From NCBI GenBank assembly GCA_900316205.1, contig ONBX01000019.1, positions 1-37,800 on the forward strand: a DNA stretch of 37,800 nt. Reading direction: 5' to 3'. Both the position numbers and the translations under genes were made by a program. Below, one piece after another: positions 7,287-14,846 of this stretch (the first letter of the stretch is position 1; each line of letters starts with the position of its first letter). This DNA comes from an uncultured Eubacteriales bacterium. GTDB lineage: Bacteria > Bacillota > Clostridia > Oscillospirales > Oscillospiraceae. The notes below the pieces were generated by a model. That model saw only the letters and a program-made list of their open reading frames with translations, did not search any database and was not told the DNA's origin.

Positions 7287-8372
7287 TCAGTCGCCCATGC
7301 AGATGCCGATATCCCGGGCCACCTGGATGATGGGGTGGTCCACCGGCAGGAACTTGGTCTTGCTGGCAGCCTCGTCCAGGGAGATGGAGGTGATCCGACC
7401 GTCCTGGATGGCGACCATACGGCCATACTGCTTGTTCACGATCAGATCCGCCGCGGCGGTACCGAACTGGGTGGCCAGCAGCCGATCGTAGGGGCAGGGA
7501 GGACCGCCGCGCTGATAGTGACCGGGCACGGTGACGCGGGTGTCCTGACCGGTGATGCGCTCCAGCTCCGCGGCGATGGCGTAGGAGACGGTGGGATGGG
7601 GGCTGTTCTCCTTCTTCTTGCGGGCTTCCTCTTCGCTGAGGACCTTGTCATACTTGGAGACGGCGCCCTCGGCGCAGGCGATGATGGAGAAGCCGTGGCC
7701 GGTTTTCTTCCGCTTGCGGATGAGTTCGGCCACCTTTTCAATGTCATAGGGGATCTCGGGGATGAGGATCACATCAGCGCCGGAGGAGATGCCTGCCGAC
7801 AGCGTGAGCCAGCCTGCGTCCCGGCCCATGAGCTCCACCACGAAGACGCGGCCGTGGGAACTTGCGGTGGTGTGCAGATAGTCCATCACATTAGTGGCGA
7901 TGTTCACCGCACTCTGGAAGCCAAAGGTGGTGTCGGTGCCAAAGATGTCGTTGTCGATGGTTTTGGGAAGGGTGACCACGTTCATGCCGTAATCGGCGAT
8001 GAGCTTGGCGCTCTTCTGGGTGCCGTTGCCGCCCATAATGACGAGACAATCCAGGTTCAGGCGGTTGTAGGTGCTCATCATGTCCGGAAGCAGGCTGTTG
8101 CCGTCTTCGTCCACGATGTCCTTGCCGGGAACATAGCGCTGGCGGGAGGTGCCAAGGATGGTGCCGCCCTGGGTGAGGATGCCGGAGAAGTCCTTGGGTT
8201 CCATGTACTTGTAATCGCACTCAATGAGCCCGCGATAGCCGTCGTACATGCCATAGATCTCCACATTGGGGACGCGCTGGAACAGAGCCTTGCCCACGCC
8301 GCGGATGGCCGCGTTGAGACCCTGACAATCCCCGCCGCTGGTGATCAGACCGACGCGTGTCATTCTTTTCAT
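7287..8372 (-). CDS. pfkA: 6-phosphofructokinase
   Basis: It phosphorylates fructose 6-phosphate to fructose 1,6-bisphosphate in glycolysis, in the cytoplasm. The 361-residue protein shows the nucleotide loop 'TSGGDCQGLNAAIR' (11-24), GGNGT (114-118) and PKTIDND (136-142) with catalytic Asp140. The phosphoryl-donor signature is mixed: Gly117 is the ATP-type residue, while Lys137 is the residue usual in PPi-dependent enzymes. This Gly/Lys combination with GGNGT is known from a clade of long ATP-PFKs, so ATP is favoured but not proven. Start ATG with AAGGAG 9 bases upstream. Monocistronic, with its own TTGCAA/CATAAT promoter and a terminator; degV is divergent. Confidence 0.93.
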   Translation of the reverse strand: MKRMTRVGLITSGGDCQGLNAAIRGVGKALFQRVPNVEIYGMYDGYRGLIECDYKYMEPKDFSGILTQGGTILGTSRQRYVPGKDIVDEDGNSLLPDMMSTYNRLNLDCLVIMGGNGTQKSAKLIADYGMNVVTLPKTIDNDIFGTDTTFGFQSAVNIATNVMDYLHTTASSHGRVFVVELMGRDAGWLTLSAGISSGADVILIPEIPYDIEKVAELIRKRKKTGHGFSIIACAEGAVSKYDKVLSEEEARKKKENSPHPTVSYAIAAELERITGQDTRVTVPGHYQRGGPPCPYDRLLATQFGTAAADLIVNKQYGRMVAIQDGRITSISLDEAASKTKFLPVDHPIIQVARDIGICMGD

Positions 8373-8407
8373 AACAGGGATCTCCTTCCCACAAAAAGTC
8401 TAATCGT

Positions 8408-8436
8408 ATTATGAAGCAAGAAATGGTAAATTGCAA
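8408..8436 (-). promoter_or_regulatory. pfkA promoter
   Basis: TTGCAA (8431-8436), a 17-base spacer and CATAAT (8408-8413) read toward pfkA. A small palindrome GTGCA-AA-TGCAC lies immediately upstream of the -35 (about 8437-8448) and could be an operator, though this is weak. Confidence 0.7.
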
Positions 8437-8478
8437 GTGCAAATGCACAATTTTGGACAGTTTTCTGAAAATGTACGA

Positions 8479-8507
8479 TGGACAAGGGAGAAAGGCTTTG
8501 TTATAAT
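8479..8507 (+). promoter_or_regulatory. degV promoter (extended -10)
   Basis: TGGACA (8479-8484), a 17-base spacer and a perfect TATAAT (8502-8507) preceded by TGT, an extended -10. It lies about 50 bases before the degV start codon. Confidence 0.8.
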
Positions 8508-8555
8508 TCGATTGTATCATTGCTGGGGTATACCCTTGCGCAAGGAGTGGACCGA

Positions 8556-9407
8556 ATGAAAAAACCTGTTCTCATCACGGCCGACAGCACCGTGGACCTT
8601 TCCCGGGAGCTGAAGGAGCGTTATGATATTCGCATCATCCCCCTGATGATCACCCTGGGGGAGGATCATTTCATGGACGATGGCAGCAGCTTTACCCCGC
8701 TGGACATGTACGAGCGCTATCACAGGGACGGCATGCTGCCCAAGACCTCCGCCCCCGGTGTGCAGGAATTCCTGGACTTCTTTACTCCGCTGGTGGAGCA
8801 GGGCTATGAGATCGTCCACCTGGACATCAGCGCGGAGCTTTCCAACACCTTCAACGCCGCCCGCCTGGCCGCGGCGGAGCTGGAGGGCGTCTATGTGGTG
8901 GACAGCCGCATGCTCTCCACCGGCGTGGGCCTGCTGGCCATCGAGGGTGCCGAGTGCCGGGACAAGGGCATGGGCGCAAAGGAGATCGCCGAGCATCTGG
9001 AGAGCCTGCGGCAGAAGGTATCCACCAGCTTCGTGCTGGACACCCTGGAGTTCATGTGGAAGGGCGGACGCTGCACCGGCGTGACAGCCCTGGGCGCCAA
9101 TCTCCTGAGGCTGAAGCCGGGCCTGGAAATGAAGGACGGCAAGCTTGGCGTTTACAAGAAATACCGCGGCAACATCGAGAAGGTCTACGAGCAGTACATC
9201 CGGGAGCGGCTGGAGGGCAAAAAGGTCCGCCCGGGGCACATCTTCATCACCGAGTCCGGCGAGATCGAGCCGGAGGTGGTGGAGCGGATGTGCACGCTTG
9301 CCAGGGAGCTTTCCGGCTGCCGGGAGGTGCACCACACCATGGCGGGCTGCACCGTTTCCACCCACTGCGGCCCCAAGACCCTGGGCGTGCTGTTCATCGA
9401 AGAGTAA
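8556..9407 (+). CDS. DegV family fatty-acid-binding protein (FakB-like)
   Basis: A 283-residue protein of the DegV family, whose members bind a long-chain fatty acid and, as FakB, present it to the FakA kinase for activation to acyl-phosphate. The family start 'VLITADSTVDL' (residues 5-15), 'KTSAPGV' (63-69) and the 'ISAELSNTFNAA' loop (91-102) near the lipid carboxylate are present, and length is normal. The ATG at 8556 is chosen because AAGGAG sits 8 bases upstream and homology starts there; an in-frame start at 8478 would lie before the -10 and cannot be used. No fakA is adjacent, so the partner must lie elsewhere. Single gene with its own promoter, ending at a terminator shared with galE. 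Confidence 0.88.
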   Translation: MKKPVLITADSTVDLSRELKERYDIRIIPLMITLGEDHFMDDGSSFTPLDMYERYHRDGMLPKTSAPGVQEFLDFFTPLVEQGYEIVHLDISAELSNTFNAARLAAAELEGVYVVDSRMLSTGVGLLAIEGAECRDKGMGAKEIAEHLESLRQKVSTSFVLDTLEFMWKGGRCTGVTALGANLLRLKPGLEMKDGKLGVYKKYRGNIEKVYEQYIRERLEGKKVRPGHIFITESGEIEPEVVERMCTLARELSGCREVHHTMAGCTVSTHCGPKTLGVLFIEE

Positions 9408-9430
9408 TTCGGAGTTCGGAATTCGGAATT
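9407..9430. repeat. Heptanucleotide tandem repeat RTTCGGA x3
   Basis: ATTCGGA-GTTCGGA-ATTCGGA-ATT follows the degV stop directly. The unit length (7) matches the array at 4891-4918, but the sequence does not. Confidence 0.75.
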
Positions 9431-9465
9431 GAAAGCCTTTGGAACGCAACCGAATCTCGCAATGG

Positions 9466-9503
9466 AAAAGCAGGCGTCGGCATTTGCCGACGCCTGCTTT
9501 TTG
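9466..9503. terminator. Bidirectional terminator between degV and galE
   Basis: AAAAGCAGGCGTCGGC / GCCGACGCCTGCTTTTT forms a long perfect stem with A and T runs on both sides. It serves the convergent degV and galE transcripts. Confidence 0.92.
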
Positions 9504-9517
9504 TCACGGTTCCCTGT

Positions 9518-10543
9518 TTACTCTTCGCTGGTCCCGTAGCCCAGGGGATTCTTGCTCTGCCAGGCCCAGGTGTCCCGGCACATGTCCTCCAGGTTGTACT
9601 GGGCCTTCCAGCCCAGAAGCTGAGCGCTCTTGTCCGGGCTGGAGTAGACGGTGGCCAGGTCGCCGGGGCGGCGGGGCGCGATCTCATAGGGGATCTTGAC
9701 GCCGTTGACCCGTTCAAAGGTCTTCACCATGTCCAGCACGCTGTAGCCGGTGCCGGTGCCCAGATTGAAGACGTTCTCGCCTCTGTGGCTGCGCATGTAG
9801 TCGATGGCGGCCACATGGCCACGGGCCAGGTCCACCACATGGATGTAGTCCCGCACGCCGGTGCCGTCGGGGGTGTTGTAATCATCACCGAAGATGTTCA
9901 GATGGTCCCGGCGGCCCACGGCCACCTGGGCGATGAAGGGCATCAGGTTATTGGGGATGCCCCGGGGATCCTCGCCGATGAGGCCGCTGCGGTGGGCGCC
10001 AATGGGATTGAAGTAGCGCAGCAGGGAGACGGAGAAATCGTCCACCGCTTTGGCGGTGTCCCGCAGGATCTGCTCGGACATGTACTTGGTCCAGCCGTAG
10101 GGATTGGTGCAGTTGCCGGTGCGGCTGGTCTCCTTCAGGGGGACCTCGTTATCACCGGAATAGACTGTGGCGGAGGAGGAGAAGACGATGTCGTGCACGC
10201 CGTGGTCCCGCATGGCCTCACACAGGGTGATGGTGGAGAAGAGGTTGTTGTCGTAATACTCCAGGGGCATCACAACGGATTCACCCACGGCCTTGAGACC
10301 GGCGAAGTGAATGGCGCAGTCGATCTTGTGCTTTTCAAAGATGCGGTCCAGAGCGGCGCGGTTGCGCACGTCCTCCTGGTAGAAATCCACGTGCTTGCCG
10401 GTGATCTGCTCCACCCGCTCAATGGCCTTGGCGCTGGAGTTGACCAGGTTGTCGATGACCACAACGCCGATATCCTGCTCCAGCAGCTCTACGCAGGTAT
10501 GGCTTCCGATGTAACCGGCGCCGCCGGTAACGAGTACGTTCAT
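9518..10543 (-). CDS. galE: UDP-glucose 4-epimerase
   Basis: Interconverts UDP-glucose and UDP-galactose with tightly bound NAD, supplying UDP-galactose for surface glycans or routing galactose into glycolysis. The 341-residue extended SDR shows the NAD-binding GGAGYIGSH (7-15), the catalytic Ser124 in 'FSSSATVY' and the YxxxK pair Tyr149/Lys153 in 'NPYGWTKY', plus the 'GTGTGYSVLD' segment. Length matches the family. Start ATG with AGGAGG 8 bases upstream. It is last in the recJ-to-galE gene row, 18 bases after a sugar-nucleotide transferase gene, which suggests joint nucleotide-sugar supply. No galK or galT is near, so a Leloir catabolic role cannot be read from context. Confidence 0.95.
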   Translation of the reverse strand: MNVLVTGGAGYIGSHTCVELLEQDIGVVVIDNLVNSSAKAIERVEQITGKHVDFYQEDVRNRAALDRIFEKHKIDCAIHFAGLKAVGESVVMPLEYYDNNLFSTITLCEAMRDHGVHDIVFSSSATVYSGDNEVPLKETSRTGNCTNPYGWTKYMSEQILRDTAKAVDDFSVSLLRYFNPIGAHRSGLIGEDPRGIPNNLMPFIAQVAVGRRDHLNIFGDDYNTPDGTGVRDYIHVVDLARGHVAAIDYMRSHRGENVFNLGTGTGYSVLDMVKTFERVNGVKIPYEIAPRRPGDLATVYSSPDKSAQLLGWKAQYNLEDMCRDTWAWQSKNPLGYGTSEE

Positions 10544-10561
10544 GCAAAGATCCTCCTTCGA

Positions 10562-11470
10562 TCAGTCCAAAAGTGTTTCGGGATAGACGCCCTCCTGACG
10601 GAGGCGGGCGATATAGTTCAGCACGTCGGGCATGTCCTCTTTGTAGGTGATGCCGTGCCAGCTCTCATGGCAGGGGAGCACCTGCACCGTGCCCTGACCC
10701 TCGTGGATGAGGGCGTTGGTCACAAAGGGCAGGAAGTACTCCGCCTTCTCGGGATTCCTGGGCAGGTTTTCGTCCAGCCAGGCGGGGAAGCGGTCCCGCA
10801 GCTGCCGGAGCATATCCAACCCGAAGCCCCAGAAGTTCATGGAGACCCGGGAGTTGCCGGAGAGCTCGGTCCAGCTTTCGCCGTCCTCGGTAAAGGCGGC
10901 GTCCTCGCCCCGCTTGGCGATCCTGGTGCGCTCCACCACGTCGGTGAGCAGACCGTTTTCCACCTGGCAGATGCCGCGGGCCACGGTGCCGTGCTCGGTG
11001 ACGGTGTTGCGCAGCAGATAGGCCACCATGGCGTGTTCGGTCTCCGGCCGGTCAGCGGCCAGGTAGTTGTAAATGGTCTCAAAGGCGCCGCGGCCGTAGA
11101 AGTCGTCCGCGTTGATGACGGCGAAGGGCCCGTCGATGGCCCCGGCGGCGCAGAGTACCGCGTGGGCCGTGCCCCAGGGCTTCTTCCGCTGGGGGGGAAC
11201 GGTGTAGCCATCCGGCAGCATGTCCACCTGCTGGAAGACGTAGCGCACGTCGAAGTACTTCTCCATCCGGCGGCCCACGGCGGCCTTGAAGTCCTCTTCG
11301 ATCTCGTGCTTGATGATGAACACCACCTTGCGGAAGCCCGCCCGGTAGGCGTCATAGAGGGAAAAGTCGATGATGGCGTGGCCGAAATCGTCCACAGCGG
11401 TGATCTGCTTGAGACCGCCGAAGCGGCTGCCCATCCCGGCAGCCAGGATCACTAAACAAGGTTCCTGCAT
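10562..11470 (-). CDS. Sugar-phosphate nucleotidyltransferase family protein
   Basis: A 302-residue protein with the NTP_transferase fold: the nucleotide-binding loop 'LAAGMGSRFGGLK' (9-21), the substrate segment 'PWGTAHAVLCAAG' and the metal-binding 'VINADDFYG'. These enzymes join a nucleoside triphosphate and a sugar 1-phosphate. It resembles GalU/UTP-glucose-1-phosphate uridylyltransferase relatives but departs from GalU in the loop, so the substrate is not assigned. Its position 18 bases upstream of galE makes UDP-glucose synthesis feeding the epimerase a reasonable inference. The start has AGGAGG 7 bases upstream. The MBL hydrolase gene ends 22 bases upstream. Confidence 0.82.
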   Translation of the reverse strand: MQEPCLVILAAGMGSRFGGLKQITAVDDFGHAIIDFSLYDAYRAGFRKVVFIIKHEIEEDFKAAVGRRMEKYFDVRYVFQQVDMLPDGYTVPPQRKKPWGTAHAVLCAAGAIDGPFAVINADDFYGRGAFETIYNYLAADRPETEHAMVAYLLRNTVTEHGTVARGICQVENGLLTDVVERTRIAKRGEDAAFTEDGESWTELSGNSRVSMNFWGFGLDMLRQLRDRFPAWLDENLPRNPEKAEYFLPFVTNALIHEGQGTVQVLPCHESWHGITYKEDMPDVLNYIARLRQEGVYPETLLD

Positions 11471-11492
11471 GCTGAATCCTCCTGCATCTGCC

Positions 11493-12104
11493 TCAACTGT
11501 TCATCGCAGCCCGGCAGTAGTAATTGAACAGGCGCTCCCGGGCCAGGGTGCTGGCGTCCATGTGGCCGGGGTAGACCTCGTAATCTCCCTCCAGGGAGCA
11601 GAGCTTGCGAAGAGAGCGCAGCTCCTCTTCCATGTCACCGCCGGTGAGATCCGTTCTGCCGCAGCTGCCGCGGAAGAGGGTGTCGCCGGTGAAGAGAGCT
11701 TCGCCGCAGCGCAGGCTCACCCCGCCGGGGGTGTGACCGGGGGTGGCGATGACCTCAAAGCGCAGAGAGCCGATCTCGATGCTGTCCCCGTCGCCGTAGT
11801 ATTCCCCGTTGGGAGGAAGGTGGAAAGGGAAGTGGGGGTCATGGCGTTCGTCCCGATCGTCCAGACGGTTGAGGTATACGGTGGCGCCGGTCTCCTCAGA
11901 GACGGTATCCACGGCGCCCACATGGTCATAGTGACCGTGGGTCAGAAAAATAGCCCCACAGCGCAGGTGGTTTTCCTCCAGATAGTCCAGGATGAGATTG
12001 CTCTCGTCACCGGGGTCGATGACGGCGCAGTCCAGGGTGGCTTCGTCGGTGACCACATAGCAGTTGGTCTCCAGCTGGCCCACAGGCAGGGTCTTGATCA
12101 ACAT
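11493..12104 (-). CDS. MBL-fold metallohydrolase (glyoxalase II-like)
   Basis: A 203-residue metallo-beta-lactamase-fold hydrolase with the zinc motif THGHYDH (55-61), the later ligands in 'TPGHTPGG' and 'TGDTLFRGSCGRTD', and a final His in 'YPGHMD'. It belongs to the small YcbL/hydroxyacylglutathione-hydrolase-like group. The true substrate in bacteria without glutathione is unknown; a thioester of another thiol is possible. Only one base separates its ATG from the dtd stop, and its AAGGAG lies in the end of dtd, so the two are translationally coupled. The dtd-MBL order is common in Clostridia. Confidence 0.88.
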   Translation of the reverse strand: MLIKTLPVGQLETNCYVVTDEATLDCAVIDPGDESNLILDYLEENHLRCGAIFLTHGHYDHVGAVDTVSEETGATVYLNRLDDRDERHDPHFPFHLPPNGEYYGDGDSIEIGSLRFEVIATPGHTPGGVSLRCGEALFTGDTLFRGSCGRTDLTGGDMEEELRSLRKLCSLEGDYEVYPGHMDASTLARERLFNYYCRAAMNS

Positions 12105-12105
12105 A

Positions 12106-12552
12106 TCATAGCTCCTTTGTATCCAGCAGAATGGTGAAAGGCCCCTCGTTGTCCGAGCGCACCAGCATCTTTGCGCCGAAGACGCCGGTCTCCACCCGGA
12201 AGCCCCGGGCGCGGCATTCGGCGATCACCAGCTCGTAGAGAGGGATGGCCGTCTCCGGCCGGGCGGCGTGGGAAAAGCCCGGGCGGCGGGAGCGGCAGTC
12301 GGCAAACAGGGTGAACTGGCTGATGATCAGCAGTTCCGCCGCGCCGGCATTCACCGGGTTCACGTTGATGCGGCCCTCCTCATCCTCAAAGATGCGCAGG
12401 CCGCAGATCTTGTCGGCGATTTTTTTCGCCTGGGCCTCGGTGTCCTCCTCGTGGACGCCAAGCAGCACCAGCAGTCCCCGGCCGATGGCGCCGGCAACGG
12501 CTCCATCGATCTCCACCGAGGCGGAATTGACTCTTGTAACGACTGCTCGCAT
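12106..12552 (-). CDS. dtd: D-aminoacyl-tRNA deacylase
   Basis: Hydrolyses D-aminoacyl-tRNA (and glycyl-tRNA-Ala) to keep D-residues out of protein. The 148-residue protein is full length, with the family motifs SQFTL (78-82) and the cross-subunit Gly-cisPro motif NEGPFT (135-140), which form the RNA-based, chirality-selective pocket of the dimer. It lies 28 bases after rsh and is coupled to the MBL hydrolase downstream. The rsh-dtd pairing is conserved in Firmicutes. Confidence 0.96.
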   Translation of the reverse strand: MRAVVTRVNSASVEIDGAVAGAIGRGLLVLLGVHEEDTEAQAKKIADKICGLRIFEDEEGRINVNPVNAGAAELLIISQFTLFADCRSRRPGFSHAARPETAIPLYELVIAECRARGFRVETGVFGAKMLVRSDNEGPFTILLDTKEL

Positions 12553-12580
12553 GGTTCCTCCGAAAAAAGAAAGAGTGGGG

Positions 12581-14821
12581 TCAGCCCCGGGTACCGTTGC
12601 GGGAGACCTCGGTGACGCTGGGGACGGCGGCGAGCTTGTTCATGATCTGCCGCAGCTCCGCGGAGCCCTGGACCTCCAGGGTGATGACCACCAAGGCCAG
12701 ACCGGAGTTGTCCCGGGCGGAGAGGTTGCGCACCTTGGCGTTGAGACTGTTGAGGACGGTGGCGATATCCATGACAAGGCCGGAGCGGTCCTTGGCGGCG
12801 ATGGTGATGGTGGTGACATAGCTGTCCGTGATCTGGCTGGCCCAGGTCACCTTGATCCAGCGGCCCTCGCTTGCGTCGTCCGCCTTGCGTCGCCGGTAGT
12901 TCTGGCAGTCCTTCCGATGGATGGAGACGCCCTGGCCCCGGGTGATGAAGCCGATGATCTCGTCCCCGGGCACGGGAGTGCAGCAGCGGGAGAATTTGAC
13001 CAGGCAGTTGTCCAGTCCCTCTACCAGAATGCCGTGGACGGCCTTGCCCTCCTTGCGGGCCCGCTCCTCCCGGCGCTCTGCTGCGGCGGATACCTTGTCC
13101 AGCACGGACTTCTTCTCCGCGAGGAGGGCCTTCTGTTCGTCCCGCATGCGGTTGGCCACCCGCACGGCGGTGACGCCGCCGTAGCCGATGGCGGCATACA
13201 TGTCGTCGGCGGTGGCATAGCTCAGGCGCTTGAGCACCGGGGCCATGATGGCCTCGTCCTGCATGTCGTCCAGGTCCAGGTCGTTGTGCCGCAGCTCGTC
13301 CTCCAGCATTTCCATGCCGCGCAGGATGTTCTCCTCCCGCCGCTCCTTCTTGTACCACTGCTTGATCTTGGTACGGGCGGAACCGCTCTTGACGATGTTG
13401 AGCCAGTCCCGGCTGGGGCCGGGGGCGGACTTGGAGGTGCGGATCTCCACAATGTCGCCGTTCTGCAGGGCGTAGTCAAAGGTCACGATGCGGCCGTTGA
13501 CCTTGGCGCCCACCATGTGGTTGCCCACGTCCGAGTGGATGTTATAGGCAAAATCGATGGGGGTGGCGCCGGCGGGGAGGTTGATGACGTCTCCCTTGGG
13601 GGAGAAGACAAAGACCTCGTCGGCGAACATATCGATCTTCAGATCGTGGAAGAAGTCCTGGGCGTCGGATTCCTGCTGATCCTCCAGCAGGTGGCGGACC
13701 CAGGCGAATTTTTCCTCGTCGCCCTCCCGCACGGCGCTGCCGCCGCCGTCCATCTTGTACTTCCAGTGGGCGGCGATGCCGTATTCGGCGGTGTGGTGCA
13801 TCTCCCAGGTGCGGATCTGCACCTCGAAGGGGATGCCCTCGGAGCCGATGACGGTGGTGTGCAGGCTCTGGTACATGTTGGGCTTGGGGGTGGAAATATA
13901 GTCCTTGAAGCGCCCGGGCACGGGCTTGAACATGTCGTGGATCACGCCCAGGACGTTATAACAGTCCGGCAGGGAGTCCACGATGACCCGGAAAGCGCAG
14001 AGGTCGAAGATGCCGTTGATGTCCAGCTTCTGGGCGTACATCTTGCGATAGATGCTGTAGACATGCTTGATGCGGGAGAAGATGGAGGCCTGGATCCCCT
14101 CGCTCTCCAGACGGGTCTGGATCTTTTCGTCCACAGAGGACATGAAGCCCTCCAGATCGGCCATGCGGGAATTCAGGTAATCGGTGATCTCCTTATAGCC
14201 GGCAGGATCCAGGTAGCGCAGGGAGAGGTCCTCCAGCTCCCACTTGGCCTGCTGCATGCCCAGACGGTGGGCGATGGGCGCGTAGATCTCCATGGTCTCC
14301 AGGGACTTGGTACGCTGCTTGTCCGGCGTCTGATAGTCCATGGTACGCATGTTGTGCAGGCGGTCGGCGATCTTGATGAGGATCACGCGGATGTCCTTGG
14401 CCATGGCCATGAGCATCTTGCGCAGGTTCTCCATCTGCTCGTCTTCCTTGCTGGTGTACTGCACCCGCGTGAGCTTGGTGACACCCTCCACAATGTCCGC
14501 CACGGCGCTGCCGAAGGAGTGGGCAATGTCCGCGTGGGTGAGAGCGGTGTCCTCGATGACGTCGTGCAGCAGGGCCGCACAGATGGAGTCCTCATCCAGA
14601 CCCAGGTCCACGGAGATGTCCGCCGCGGCCACGCAGTGGGTCACATAAGGGGAGCCGTCCTTGCGGAGCTGGCCCTCATGGGCGCGCTTTGCCATGTCAT
14701 AGGCGGCGCGGATCCGCCCCAGGTCCATGGAATGGCCTGCAGCGCGGATCTTCTTCTCCAGATCCGCGTACATCAGATCCGGATCCAGCGGGGTGTTGAC
14801 TTTTTCGGGCGATTCGTTCAT
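12581..14821 (-). CDS. rel: Bifunctional (p)ppGpp synthetase/hydrolase (Rel/RSH)
   Basis: Makes and degrades the stringent-response alarmone (p)ppGpp. Domain order in the 746-residue protein: HD hydrolase with HDVIED (86-91); synthetase at about 235-370 with RFKD (304-307), the RxKD form typical of bifunctional enzymes rather than the EXDD form of RelA, and 'YQSLHTT'; TGS ('VFVFSPKGDVINLP'); helical and zinc-finger-like region with 'RCCTPVPGDEI'; C-terminal ACT. All parts are intact. I chose the ATG at 14821 because a GGAG lies 6 bases before it; an in-frame TTG at 14833 would have that ribosome site inside its own coding sequence. It follows recJ by 25 bases. The apt gene usual between recJ and relA in many Firmicutes is absent here. 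Confidence 0.95.
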   Translation of the reverse strand: MNESPEKVNTPLDPDLMYADLEKKIRAAGHSMDLGRIRAAYDMAKRAHEGQLRKDGSPYVTHCVAAADISVDLGLDEDSICAALLHDVIEDTALTHADIAHSFGSAVADIVEGVTKLTRVQYTSKEDEQMENLRKMLMAMAKDIRVILIKIADRLHNMRTMDYQTPDKQRTKSLETMEIYAPIAHRLGMQQAKWELEDLSLRYLDPAGYKEITDYLNSRMADLEGFMSSVDEKIQTRLESEGIQASIFSRIKHVYSIYRKMYAQKLDINGIFDLCAFRVIVDSLPDCYNVLGVIHDMFKPVPGRFKDYISTPKPNMYQSLHTTVIGSEGIPFEVQIRTWEMHHTAEYGIAAHWKYKMDGGGSAVREGDEEKFAWVRHLLEDQQESDAQDFFHDLKIDMFADEVFVFSPKGDVINLPAGATPIDFAYNIHSDVGNHMVGAKVNGRIVTFDYALQNGDIVEIRTSKSAPGPSRDWLNIVKSGSARTKIKQWYKKERREENILRGMEMLEDELRHNDLDLDDMQDEAIMAPVLKRLSYATADDMYAAIGYGGVTAVRVANRMRDEQKALLAEKKSVLDKVSAAAERREERARKEGKAVHGILVEGLDNCLVKFSRCCTPVPGDEIIGFITRGQGVSIHRKDCQNYRRRKADDASEGRWIKVTWASQITDSYVTTITIAAKDRSGLVMDIATVLNSLNAKVRNLSARDNSGLALVVITLEVQGSAELRQIMNKLAAVPSVTEVSRNGTRG

Positions 14822-14846
14822 GCTGCGCTCCAAAAAAAGAAAGGAT

